This document shows, one piece after another, positions 1 through 9,198 of a stretch of DNA of 24,464 nucleotides. This stretch comes from a virus: positions 1 to 24,464 of the IMG/VR virus record IMGVR_UViG_3300022857_000066; one strand, written 5' to 3'. The first letter of the stretch is position 1; each line of letters begins with the position of its first letter. The notes below the pieces were generated by a model. The model was not told where the DNA came from and ran no database searches. It saw nothing but the letters and a program-made list of their open reading frames with translations. Position numbers and translations under genes: made by a program.

Positions 1-3000
1 AATAGAATCTCTAAAATAGAAATCTCCATGTATCATTAAAGAGTGATTAGATGTGTGATTAGCTGTTATACCAATAAGTTTTAAACCTGTCATATTACGT
101 TCAAATACTTCTCTACCTGTAGATAATCTAAGAATATTAAGATCTTTTTTAGTATTACTTGGTTGATTAAATAATACAGCATCTTTAGCACTTTTGTAAG
201 TATCAAAGTTACCAACTGATAATTGTTGTTGCATAGTATATTCACTTGATAATACAGCCCAAGCAATATCAATTATCATATTATCACGAGATTCTTTAGT
301 TTCTGGTCCAGATACTACAGCTTTAATTTCAGTTTCTTTTCTAAAACTACCAGCTTCATCATCCCACTCTAATTCATTACGTTTAGCATAATCAATACGC
401 CCTCTCTCAGGATCATAACCAGATATATTAGACTTAGTAAAAGTTCTACCAGTTTTAGTATTTATTTGAGGAGTATTATCAGCAGTTTCCCACTTAGCAT
501 ATTCATCAGGTAATAATTCACCTTCAGCTTTTTCAAGATTATATAGTAATCCATAAAGTTTATCAATATCAAAATCCAATCCTGCAATAGTAGTAATTTC
601 ATCAGGTAGAATAATCATTCCTGAAGGTGTATAACCTATTACTTTAATGTGAAACATTGAATAATAACTTTCTGTAGGAATACGATAAAATATACCCATA
701 AGTAGTTTTTGATCTACTTTATTAAGTCTTTCAATATCTATAGTACCATCACTATTCATATACTTTTGAATAACACGTTTAGATGTTATAGGCATAATTG
801 CCTCAAAGTAATTAATACTTTTATCTTCGTTAAACTTTATTTCAGGCTTTCTAAGACCTTTATCGTTAGTTTTTTCAAGTCCATGAGATGAAGCATTATA
901 TAATGAAGCTCCATTGATAGGTTGTTTAGTTATACCATTCTTATAGAATGAATTAAACATCTTCTCAACCATATCAACAATTGTAGGATGCCACAATGGT
1001 AATACAGTTTTAGTTTTAGAATCATCTAACCAATCAAGTGCTTCTAATAAATAATCACCATATTCTTTATCTTTAATTTCTTCTCTAAGACGATTTACAA
1101 ACTTTTCTTTATTAAATGTACCACTTTCATCGTGCCATTCAGCTTTAAGTTTATCAGCAGATGCTTGTAAGTTAAGTTGTATATATTCTTGATATTGATT
1201 AAATAAATCTTTACCTGTAATACTTGTACCATCTGGATAAAAATAATCTTTATCCATTTCAATACCTTGCATTAATAGTTTTCTAAATTGACTGCCATAT
1301 AAATTCTTAGCATCTAAATGGTGTTGTGGAGTAGCCATCTGAATACTGTAATCAGCATTAGAGAATGTATGTTTATTAAGATTAGTTACTTCATTGATAT
1401 TACCAAGTACATCATATTGCCCTACTTTAACAGCAGAAGTGTACATTAAAGCATCAATTACACGCTTTTTAGTATCAAATGTAAAACTACCATCTTTCTT
1501 AAATGTATAACCCATTTTTTCAAGAATAGCTTGCATTTGAGGATTACCTTTAGCCATTTGTGGTAAAAGTAAAAATTCAGCATTCTTATGTTGAAATGGT
1601 ATTATTAAGTTATTATCTTTATTGATATTAACTTTAGTATGTCCATATACAAAAGGTTTAATAGGATTCATAATTATAGCAGCATTAGCAGGTATTGACT
1701 TACCTTCCATAATACTGTTATAAATATCATTATGAGCATCTGTCCATTGTTCAGTACCTAAATATATCTCTCTAAGTCTGAATATATCAATCCAAGTAGC
1801 CGCATCAGTATTATTAAGACCATCACCTTTAGTACCAAGACCAAAAGCAGCTCTTACATTTTTATTAGCTTCTCCAGGAAATGTTTTTTCAATAATAGCT
1901 TTATGTTCAGTAACTATTTTATTTTGTTCAGTAGCATCTCTTACATAAGCAATATGGTATTCAGGTCTTACATTTACTCCATTAAATGTATTATTAATAT
2001 CAACACCTAAACGCTCACCAGGTGAATATATTTGTTTAACACGTTTAAATACATCTTCCATATTAACATTACCTTTACCTTTGTAATAAGCAATATCACC
2101 TGTAAAAACAGTCATTAATTGAAAGTTCATATACATACTATTGTATATATATTTTTCAAGATTATTAGTATTTTTAAAGAATCTACTATCAACTGTATTA
2201 GATGTATCAGTAATAAAACCTTTATCGTTTTTACTTAATATATTTTCATCAAACATAGATTGTAACTCTTCTTCATATTTTTGCTTAGTAAACTTATCTA
2301 CTAAATCATTAAATCCATCTTCATCATCAAATGTTTCTTCGTTAAAGATAGTAAATGTATTATACTTTCTACCGTTAATAAGTAATTGAGTAGGTATTTT
2401 TTGAAGTTCTATAGGTAAAGGTCTAATGTCTTTAACATCAACTTTTTCATCAAGTACATCTTTTAACCAATTATCAAACTTTTCTTGAACAGGTTCTATT
2501 TGTTTGTTAACCCATTGTATCATACTACGTTCTTGTTTAGCAGAAGATCTAAGACGTTCTGTAACTTCTTCCATAGTAAATTTCTTATGATATAATGTCA
2601 TCATAGTACCAACATCTGCTAATACAGGAAATTGATAATAACCATATGGGTCTTCTACTTTTCTATCAGGATGTCGATTAAACCACAAATTCATTTTAGT
2701 AGATTCTAGCTGTTGTTTACTCATTTCTGAATATACACTTGCTTTTTTCTTACCATCTTCGTTAACACCGTCAAATATAGCAATACGAGTTTTAAGATTT
2801 ATACTGGGGTTATTAGCCATATCATCTAAAAATGATGAATACTTAAAGTAAGGATCACTTTTGTATTCTTTAAAGAAAGCTATGGTTTCTTTATTTGCAA
2901 TACCTTTCATACGATTTAAATGATCTGTAGCAAACCTAGCTTGTAAAGTAGGATATACCATTTTACCTTCACTGCTAACAAAAGCTACTTGAGACATTGA

Positions 3001-3880
3001 AGGTTGAAACTCAGCTATTGCTTTAGCTATAGTAGTAAGTGCGTTACGATCATTCTGACTACCTTGTGCATAAGGATCAACACCTCTTTGCATAGTACTT
3101 ACTACATTAATAAGCCCTAAACTATTAGGATTACCTAAGAACACAGCTAATTTACTACGTCCAGATGTACCTTCAGCAAACATATGAGATAATTCAGCTT
3201 CTGTAATAGGTATATGAATATAATTCATTATATTTGATACAGTTTTTATAGCACTCTCTTCAGCATTTTCAAAAGCATCAGAAGTGTTAGATGCTTTATT
3301 ATAATCCTTTTGTATAGCTGTTAGTTTTTCAATTGCTTTATCAAGATGTTTTATACTTACTGTATTACTTTCTGCATTAAAGTCTTTAGAAGTATATAAT
3401 TGATTTTGCCATTGAGCAATAATATCTTTATGTATAGATTGTCTGTTAGATTCAAATACAGAAGTTTCTACATTAAAAGTTTTTTCACCAGTTGTTTTAT
3501 TTGTATTAGTGTACCTTTTAATTTGTGCAGTAACAAATGATGTATTACTTCGTTGTCCAATAGCTCTCCAAACTTCACGCAACATACCTTTATCATTCTC
3601 AAGTTCAGATTGAAGTATTTCATAATTAGGAAATTTAACTACAAGGTCTTTTACTCGTTGAAGCATTTCAGCTTCAGTTTTAGAACCTGGCAATACAGTA
3701 AGTAAAGTATTTCTTGTAGTATTTGTAGGTTCATATGTTGCGAACCCACCAAATTTTCCTTCTTTAGTAGGTATCTTAGCAAGTAATGCTTTAAACTTTT
3801 GAGAAAATTTATCTATCGCAGAATCAAATCTACCTTTATCTTGCCAACCTTCACGAACTGTACTTTCTTCTTCTGCTTGA
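1..3880 (-). other. RNA polymerase region of the giant protein with DxDxD motif (3' partial)
   Basis: This is the part of the giant frame, roughly residues 1760-3060, that resembles crAss-like single-chain RNA polymerases; the left domain boundary is approximate. The D-F-D-I-D at 562-576 supplies the three aspartates expected to hold catalytic magnesium in the second double-psi beta-barrel. It sits in the context A-G-L-DFDID-K-L-Y-G. The basic S-A-V-K-V-G and G-S-Q-F-R-K stretches upstream are candidates for the lysine-bearing partner barrel, which is inference. About 187 residues follow the motif before the window ends, so the polymerase C terminus is not seen. Confidence 0.85.
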
Positions 3881-6800
3881 GTGTCATCTTCAATACTTTC
3901 AAATGAATCAACAGCTTTGTTTTCAGATGTAATTTTAATACCATGTATTTTAAGACCATTTACTACTCTTTCCATAAAAGGAGTAAATTCTATCATACTA
4001 GTAGTAGCATTAGGTTTTCCTAAAGTAAGTAATAATTTATCAAGTTCTTTTATAGTATTTTCATCAGCAAGTTCTTCCGTAAGAACTTCATGTTCTTCTT
4101 TGACAAAATCATATACTCTTGAGTACATACCTTCAAGACTATAATCATTATATTTAGTATTCTTACCGTGTGCTATAACTTTCTTAATAACAGTTAAATC
4201 ATCAGCATTAGGTATATTAAGTTCATCACGATACTCATTAAGAACATCATTTAATAATATACCATTTAGTAATGCTATAGATAAAGTCTTTTCTCTAGGG
4301 TTTAAGTAACCTTGTTTTTGTGTAGGTTTAACGCTAAATCTAGTTACATTTTTAGTAAATGCAGGAACTTTAAATTTACCATAACTACCTCTATCAATAC
4401 GATAAAAATAACTATTTAATGAAGGAGCATTTTTAAGACCTACTCTTTCTGCTGCAATTTGGATAAGATGATATAACCTTTTAAAGAAGTCCAATACTTT
4501 AGCTGTAAGACCCTCAGTAGCATTACCTTCTGTAAGTTTGTATTCCATAAAAAGATCTGCCAGCTCTTCTTCTTTATTAATAAGACCTTTAGTTTTATCT
4601 TTAGTATTAGTAAGAATATCTTTACGTTCATTTGGTGTTAATAAAGTGTTAAATACTACGTGAAATGCTTCGTGGTATGCTGTACCTGTTTTAGCATTTT
4701 TAGAGATATATACAGAACTGTTTGTAAATAAACCCCATAAATCAACTCCACCAGCTACACCAATAGATTTCATATCATCTAATACTGTAAGTGGTGTATT
4801 AGGATAAGTTTCTTTAAACCATTTAGTTTCAGTCTTTTCATCCCAAACTTCATAAACGTCTTCAGTTACTTCTCGATTTCTTCTAAGTGTAGAACGTCCT
4901 CTTTTAGGTCTTTCTGTAGGTGTAGGTGATACTTCTATTTCTTCTTTTTGAGGTTCAGCAGCTATAATAGCATTTATTTCTGATGTTTTATCAGTAAACA
5001 TTTCCATCTCTCTAGAAGATAAAGTTGCGTTATTTTTTACTTTTTGAACTAAAGAATTAATACGTTCTTTAGTTACTTCGCCTTTATCAATAAAATTATT
5101 ATACTCAATATCCTTCACCTCACTTACAGAAGCAGCTTCTGTTTTAGTAACTTTTTCAGAAGTAACTTTAGTATTTTTAAATACTTTAGGTACTTTAAGA
5201 TGTACCATAGAAGCATAAGTATGATTACCTTTAGGTAAGTTACTTTTTAACCAACCGTTTTGTGATACTTTTTCATTATAATTTCCAGTGTTAAGTTGGT
5301 CAAGGTCAATATTCATAACCTTAGTTTCAAGTTTAGTTTTAAACTCTTCTAAAGTCATAGCTTCAGATACAACTCTTACTTCACCAGTTTTTTTATCAAT
5401 ATCTAATGTATGATATTTACCTTTTTCATATTTAAATTTTAAGTAAATATTCTTTGAAACTTTAATTTCTGCATCAGCAATAAGTTTAGCTATTTCATCA
5501 ACATTAGTAGTAGAAGTAATTTTCTCATCTAACTTATCTAAGATGTCATATACTTCAGCTTGTTCTTTAGGATGCTCACTAAGGTTAGTTGTATATAACT
5601 TAACAGCATGATACATACCACTCACCATCTTAACAAACATTACAATAGCACCTTTTCTATCTGCAAGTTCTGATTCTCCTCTATAAAGTATATTTTCACG
5701 AGGTATTCTAAATTTAACTTCTCCACTATTAGTGTGTATATCTACTTCACCTTTTTCAGTAGTATCTACAGCACCAAAAAACAAAGGTTCTCCTTCATTA
5801 AGAATAGTGTGGGGTGACTGCCAATTTTGAGTAATAGCAAAGTCACCTACTTCTCTACTGTGTATAATAACATCAGTTACACCAGAAGTATATTCACCAG
5901 TAGTTTCTCCACTAGCTTTCCAATCATCATAAACAGCTTGTCTTAATCGTTTAGCATCTTGATTATCAGAACTATCATTTGTATTTTTAGTAGTCCTAAG
6001 AGTACCTATACGTACTAATTTACCATCAATAACAGTATTAGTAATAATAGTAAAATCATCTTTACTTACTTTAGTAGGTGAGTATGTAGAATCTAAAAAC
6101 ATTGTAAATGTAATTGGATTACCAATAAGTTTAGTATTTACATCATCTAATGCTAGAAAAGTTTCATCAGATACAAGTTCTATAGTTTCAGAAGTTGATT
6201 CATTTAAAGCAGCTAATTCAGTATCGTATTTAGAGTTAATTTTACTTTCTTTTTGTTTTACTTGTTCTTTGAGGTTTTTAAGATATTTTTCACCAGCTTC
6301 CTTAGAATCAAAATGCCCAACTAAAACTTCAGCTCCTTGTGTCATTACACCATCAGTATTTATCTGTGGTTTTCTGACATTTATTATCATCATGTAAGGG
6401 TCTTCTTCAAATCCTTTTGACGTATGGTCTTGAAAAGAAGCTTTATACTGATTTCCTTTGGAATGTTTTTTACCAATCATTTTCACAACTTCAACATTAG
6501 AAGTCGCATCTTTTTGAAAAGATTCTTCTATTTGAAAACGGTCTCTCTTACTTAATTTATCTAATTCTTCTGTTCTTCTTTTCTCAATATTAGTTTTAGC
6601 ACTTGTATTGTCAGTTCCTTCAATTTCAATAGTATTAAGCTCACTTCTAATAGGTTCTCCATCATTATCGTATAGTACATGGGGACCACCTTCTTCAAGA
6701 TTTTCAAATGTACTTGGGTCAGCTTTAGTAATAGATACATCTTTTGTTTGAAGGAATTTAATTTTTCCATCCTTCATTGTATACATTACATAAGGATTAC

Positions 6801-9180
6801 TTTGTACATTTAATTTATTAGCAAAACTAATCTCTCTAGCTTGATTATTATTACCGTTATCTGGAGTTGGAGAAGCTTGATTAGCTTCAACATCAATATC
6901 TGGTAATGGTTCTTGATTAAAAGATTCAAGTATTTTATTTTCAAAATACCTATCTACAATATCTTTAAAATTTTTATTACTATTATACTTATCTACAAAA
7001 GATTGTGCATCAGTAATACCACTTACATTAAGTCCTTTTTTAGCAAATGCTGCTAATTCACGTTTAAGTAATGGTTTACTAGCATACCTTTCTAAGAAGT
7101 CTTCTGTTGTAGTAGGATTTGTTATTACTCCTTTACTAGCAGCATTAGCTAATATTGTAAGTTTAGCTTTAACAGCAGCACCTACAGTTTCATCATTAAG
7201 AAGTTTTTCTTGTTCTTCTAAAGATGTTTCATTATTTACAGTAGCAAGTACTCTATTTTTAAAAGCTTCTGCTTTTCTTAATGGTTCATCAGCATCAAAA
7301 ACTTCTTGTCCTTTTTTAGTAGATAGTTTATTAAGGATATTATCCGTCATACCTATCTGTACTTCATTTTCAACCTTTTGCATAACTTGTTTATCAAGTT
7401 CTGATTCTTCAGCAAATGATGGAGCTATTGGTAATTTACCTATGTCAGTAAGTGATTTTTTTATTTCTGCTATCTTTTTAGAACTATCTTTAATCTTAAA
7501 ATTAAGTTCCGTGTTTAAAGCATCATTTTCAGAACTGTCTTCTGTATCGTTATATTGTCTTTTTCCTTCAATATAATGCTTATTAAGAGCTAATTGCTCC
7601 ATAAGATCTATATGTAAAGAATCTGTTCCTATAGAAGCTTCTGTTTTAAGTTTTGAAGTTCTAGCTTCAATATCTTTCATAGTTCGTCCTAAAAGACGTT
7701 TAGTATAAAAACTTGCAAGTTGTTCTTTTTTAACAGCTTCAGAAGTAGTTTTATCACTAAATATATTTACATACTGTTCTCCAATATATTCAAGGTCTTC
7801 TGCTATTTGTTTATCTGCTACTTTTTTATCTGCTATAGCTTCTTTAGTCCAACCATCAGCTTCAAGGTCTGCATCAGATACTTCAGCAACTTGTTTGTAA
7901 TGTTCTTTAAGGTCATTTAATTTACCTTCACTTGCATATTTATATATTTCGTTTAAAAGTAAACCACCTTTTGCTTTTGCTACAGTATTTAAGTCATGCT
8001 TATCTATACCTGCATATATAGCTAATGCAGCATCTTGTAATCTTTCTGTTCTGTCACCAACAGTATCTGATATTTGTTGTGCGCCTGAAAAGAAACCTCC
8101 ACCAACTGCACCAAGTGTTACAGCAGCTTTAAATTCTGGGTCTTCAATATAATCACTTAAACGACCTCCTAAACCTTCTAATTCAAAGTAACTAGCTTTT
8201 TTATCTAATGCTGTACGTTCTGCTTCTTTAGATATTGTAAATTGACCACCTTCTTCAAGACCTTCAGCAGTTACATCTCTAGCAAACTTAAATGCTCTAT
8301 CTCCTAAACCTTCACGAAACTCTTTAGAAGCTTGTGTAGCCATATTAGAACCTTTGCTAAGTACGTTATATTGTATAACGTCTGTTGCTAAGTTTACCCA
8401 ATTGGTATTCCACGCTTTAGAAGCTGCTTCACCTGCTCTCATACGAGCTTCTTCATCACCTACACCTTGCTGTAATAATTGCTGATATGAACTATTAAAG
8501 GTTTCATTAGCTTCCATAGTGTTTTCAGCATATCGTGAAAATACAGCACTCGAAATACCTTTTATACGAGCAGGTGTAGCTATAGTCTTTAATGCTTTAT
8601 TTATTTTCATTAGCTTACTAGCTCCAGAAGCTAATGCAGTCATACCATAAGCAGGAATCATCAATGATAAACTTGTTGCTATACTTTCTGCATTATAAGC
8701 CCACCAACTAGCATCTCCAGGTGCAAAACCTGTTTGTGCAGCTTCACTACGATATATAGGTGCAAACTCTTTAACAGATTCTTGAGCTTGCTTCATAGAT
8801 TCAGCAAACCAGTTAGTATACTCTTGTTCAGTACCTTTAACTATACCTATTGCTTGGTCAGCATCAACAAAATAAGATAATCCTTCTAAACCTCCTAAAA
8901 CAACTGTAGAAGCTCCTTGTGCTAAAGCATTAGCGGTTTGTTGCCATCCTGATTGTGTGGCAGATAATACAGCTTCTCTATTTTGTCCTGGAGAAAATTG
9001 TATAGCATCATCAAATGATGTTTCGTAATTTGAAAATGTATCTATACGTCCACCTGAAACAGCACTGCCTATTTGCTCATTAGGGACTTGAAATATATCA
9101 TTAGATGATTTTCTTCTCTTTATAGGTTGATTATTACGATCTAACTCCCCATTCTCTACTATAGGATCAAATATACCCAT
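1..9180 (-). CDS. Giant virion protein: internal-protein-like N terminus, zincin peptidase and crAss-type RNA polymerase (3' partial)
   Basis: The frame is open from the ATG at 9178-9180 to base 1, at least 3060 residues, with its stop outside the window; an in-frame TAA at 9196-9198 fixes the 5' limit. Residues 1-400 are Ala/Gly-rich with hydrophobic stretches (about 85-115, 161-190, 345-365) and resemble internal or ejected virion proteins. Residues 400-700 are charged and probably helical. HEAFH at 1503-1507, followed by E1538-x-x-A-D, is a zincin zinc site. From about 1760 the sequence follows crAss-like RNA polymerases: YYQFPVLAD (2181-2189), GDIAYYKGK (2361-2369), SAVKVG (2582-2587), GSQFRK (2629-2634), YRIPTESYYSM (2832-2842) and the catalytic D-F-D-I-D at 2869-2873. 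The family comparison is from memory (phi14:2 gp66 is the characterised virion polymerase). It is the last visible gene of the cargo operon, 18 bases after the lysozyme gene. Inferred role: packaged, injected, and transcribes early genes. The polymerase call is strong; the N-terminal role is inference. Confidence 0.9.
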   Translation of the reverse strand, partial: MGIFDPIVENGELDRNNQPIKRRKSSNDIFQVPNEQIGSAVSGGRIDTFSNYETSFDDAIQFSPGQNREAVLSATQSGWQQTANALAQGASTVVLGGLEGLSYFVDADQAIGIVKGTEQEYTNWFAESMKQAQESVKEFAPIYRSEAAQTGFAPGDASWWAYNAESIATSLSLMIPAYGMTALASGASKLMKINKALKTIATPARIKGISSAVFSRYAENTMEANETFNSSYQQLLQQGVGDEEARMRAGEAASKAWNTNWVNLATDVIQYNVLSKGSNMATQASKEFREGLGDRAFKFARDVTAEGLEEGGQFTISKEAERTALDKKASYFELEGLGGRLSDYIEDPEFKAAVTLGAVGGGFFSGAQQISDTVGDRTERLQDAALAIYAGIDKHDLNTVAKAKGGLLLNEIYKYASEGKLNDLKEHYKQVAEVSDADLEADGWTKEAIADKKVADKQIAEDLEYIGEQYVNIFSDKTTSEAVKKEQLASFYTKRLLGRTMKDIEARTSKLKTEASIGTDSLHIDLMEQLALNKHYIEGKRQYNDTEDSSENDALNTELNFKIKDSSKKIAEIKKSLTDIGKLPIAPSFAEESELDKQVMQKVENEVQIGMTDNILNKLSTKKGQEVFDADEPLRKAEAFKNRVLATVNNETSLEEQEKLLNDETVGAAVKAKLTILANAASKGVITNPTTTEDFLERYASKPLLKRELAAFAKKGLNVSGITDAQSFVDKYNSNKNFKDIVDRYFENKILESFNQEPLPDIDVEANQASPTPDNGNNNQAREISFANKLNVQSNPYVMYTMKDGKIKFLQTKDVSITKADPSTFENLEEGGPHVLYDNDGEPIRSELNTIEIEGTDNTSAKTNIEKRRTEELDKLSKRDRFQIEESFQKDATSNVEVVKMIGKKHSKGNQYKASFQDHTSKGFEEDPYMMIINVRKPQINTDGVMTQGAEVLVGHFDSKEAGEKYLKNLKEQVKQKESKINSKYDTELAALNESTSETIELVSDETFLALDDVNTKLIGNPITFTMFLDSTYSPTKVSKDDFTIITNTVIDGKLVRIGTLRTTKNTNDSSDNQDAKRLRQAVYDDWKASGETTGEYTSGVTDVIIHSREVGDFAITQNWQSPHTILNEGEPLFFGAVDTTEKGEVDIHTNSGEVKFRIPRENILYRGESELADRKGAIVMFVKMVSGMYHAVKLYTTNLSEHPKEQAEVYDILDKLDEKITSTTNVDEIAKLIADAEIKVSKNIYLKFKYEKGKYHTLDIDKKTGEVRVVSEAMTLEEFKTKLETKVMNIDLDQLNTGNYNEKVSQNGWLKSNLPKGNHTYASMVHLKVPKVFKNTKVTSEKVTKTEAASVSEVKDIEYNNFIDKGEVTKERINSLVQKVKNNATLSSREMEMFTDKTSEINAIIAAEPQKEEIEVSPTPTERPKRGRSTLRRNREVTEDVYEVWDEKTETKWFKETYPNTPLTVLDDMKSIGVAGGVDLWGLFTNSSVYISKNAKTGTAYHEAFHVVFNTLLTPNERKDILTNTKDKTKGLINKEEELADLFMEYKLTEGNATEGLTAKVLDFFKRLYHLIQIAAERVGLKNAPSLNSYFYRIDRGSYGKFKVPAFTKNVTRFSVKPTQKQGYLNPREKTLSIALLNGILLNDVLNEYRDELNIPNADDLTVIKKVIAHGKNTKYNDYSLEGMYSRVYDFVKEEHEVLTEELADENTIKELDKLLLTLGKPNATTSMIEFTPFMERVVNGLKIHGIKITSENKAVDSFESIEDDTQAEEESTVREGWQDKGRFDSAIDKFSQKFKALLAKIPTKEGKFGGFATYEPTNTTRNTLLTVLPGSKTEAEMLQRVKDLVVKFPNYEILQSELENDKGMLREVWRAIGQRSNTSFVTAQIKRYTNTNKTTGEKTFNVETSVFESNRQSIHKDIIAQWQNQLYTSKDFNAESNTVSIKHLDKAIEKLTAIQKDYNKASNTSDAFENAEESAIKTVSNIMNYIHIPITEAELSHMFAEGTSGRSKLAVFLGNPNSLGLINVVSTMQRGVDPYAQGSQNDRNALTTIAKAIAEFQPSMSQVAFVSSEGKMVYPTLQARFATDHLNRMKGIANKETIAFFKEYKSDPYFKYSSFLDDMANNPSINLKTRIAIFDGVNEDGKKKASVYSEMSKQQLESTKMNLWFNRHPDRKVEDPYGYYQFPVLADVGTMMTLYHKKFTMEEVTERLRSSAKQERSMIQWVNKQIEPVQEKFDNWLKDVLDEKVDVKDIRPLPIELQKIPTQLLINGRKYNTFTIFNEETFDDEDGFNDLVDKFTKQKYEEELQSMFDENILSKNDKGFITDTSNTVDSRFFKNTNNLEKYIYNSMYMNFQLMTVFTGDIAYYKGKGNVNMEDVFKRVKQIYSPGERLGVDINNTFNGVNVRPEYHIAYVRDATEQNKIVTEHKAIIEKTFPGEANKNVRAAFGLGTKGDGLNNTDAATWIDIFRLREIYLGTEQWTDAHNDIYNSIMEGKSIPANAAIIMNPIKPFVYGHTKVNINKDNNLIIPFQHKNAEFLLLPQMAKGNPQMQAILEKMGYTFKKDGSFTFDTKKRVIDALMYTSAVKVGQYDVLGNINEVTNLNKHTFSNADYSIQMATPQHHLDAKNLYGSQFRKLLMQGIEMDKDYFYPDGTSITGKDLFNQYQEYIQLNLQASADKLKAEWHDESGTFNKEKFVNRLREEIKDKEYGDYLLEALDWLDDSKTKTVLPLWHPTIVDMVEKMFNSFYKNGITKQPINGASLYNASSHGLEKTNDKGLRKPEIKFNEDKSINYFEAIMPITSKRVIQKYMNSDGTIDIERLNKVDQKLLMGIFYRIPTESYYSMFHIKVIGYTPSGMIILPDEITTIAGLDFDIDKLYGLLYNLEKAEGELLPDEYAKWETADNTPQINTKTGRTFTKSNISGYDPERGRIDYAKRNELEWDDEAGSFRKETEIKAVVSGPETKESRDNMIIDIAWAVLSSEYTMQQQLSVGNFDTYKSAKDAVLFNQPSNTKKDLNILRLSTGREVFERNMTGLKLIGITANHTSNHSLMIHGDFYFRDSI
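4567..4674 (-). other. Zincin metallopeptidase active site inside the giant protein
   Basis: Within the giant frame, residues 1502-1507 read Y-H-E-A-F-H, the zinc-binding and catalytic HExxH motif of zincin metallopeptidases. About 31 residues further on, E1538-E-L-A-D-L-F gives an E-x-x-A-D third-ligand motif as in gluzincin-like enzymes. The preceding stretch contains W-G-L-F and S-K-N-A-K-T-G-T-A, which reads like the strand and turn before the helix. Zincin-like domains are, from memory, known in giant crAss-like phage proteins. The target is unknown: self-cleavage of the giant chain, other virion proteins or a host protein are all possible. Confidence 0.8.
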
Positions 9181-9198
9181 TAAATTATTTTTATGTTA

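Noticed and set aside
6561-6770. Minus-strand frames of 60-70 codons in another phase inside the giant gene (also at 90-272 and 4440-4631)
   Set aside because: They are Leu/Ile/Lys-rich phase-shifted readings of the giant frame, which itself carries recognisable motifs through the same bases.
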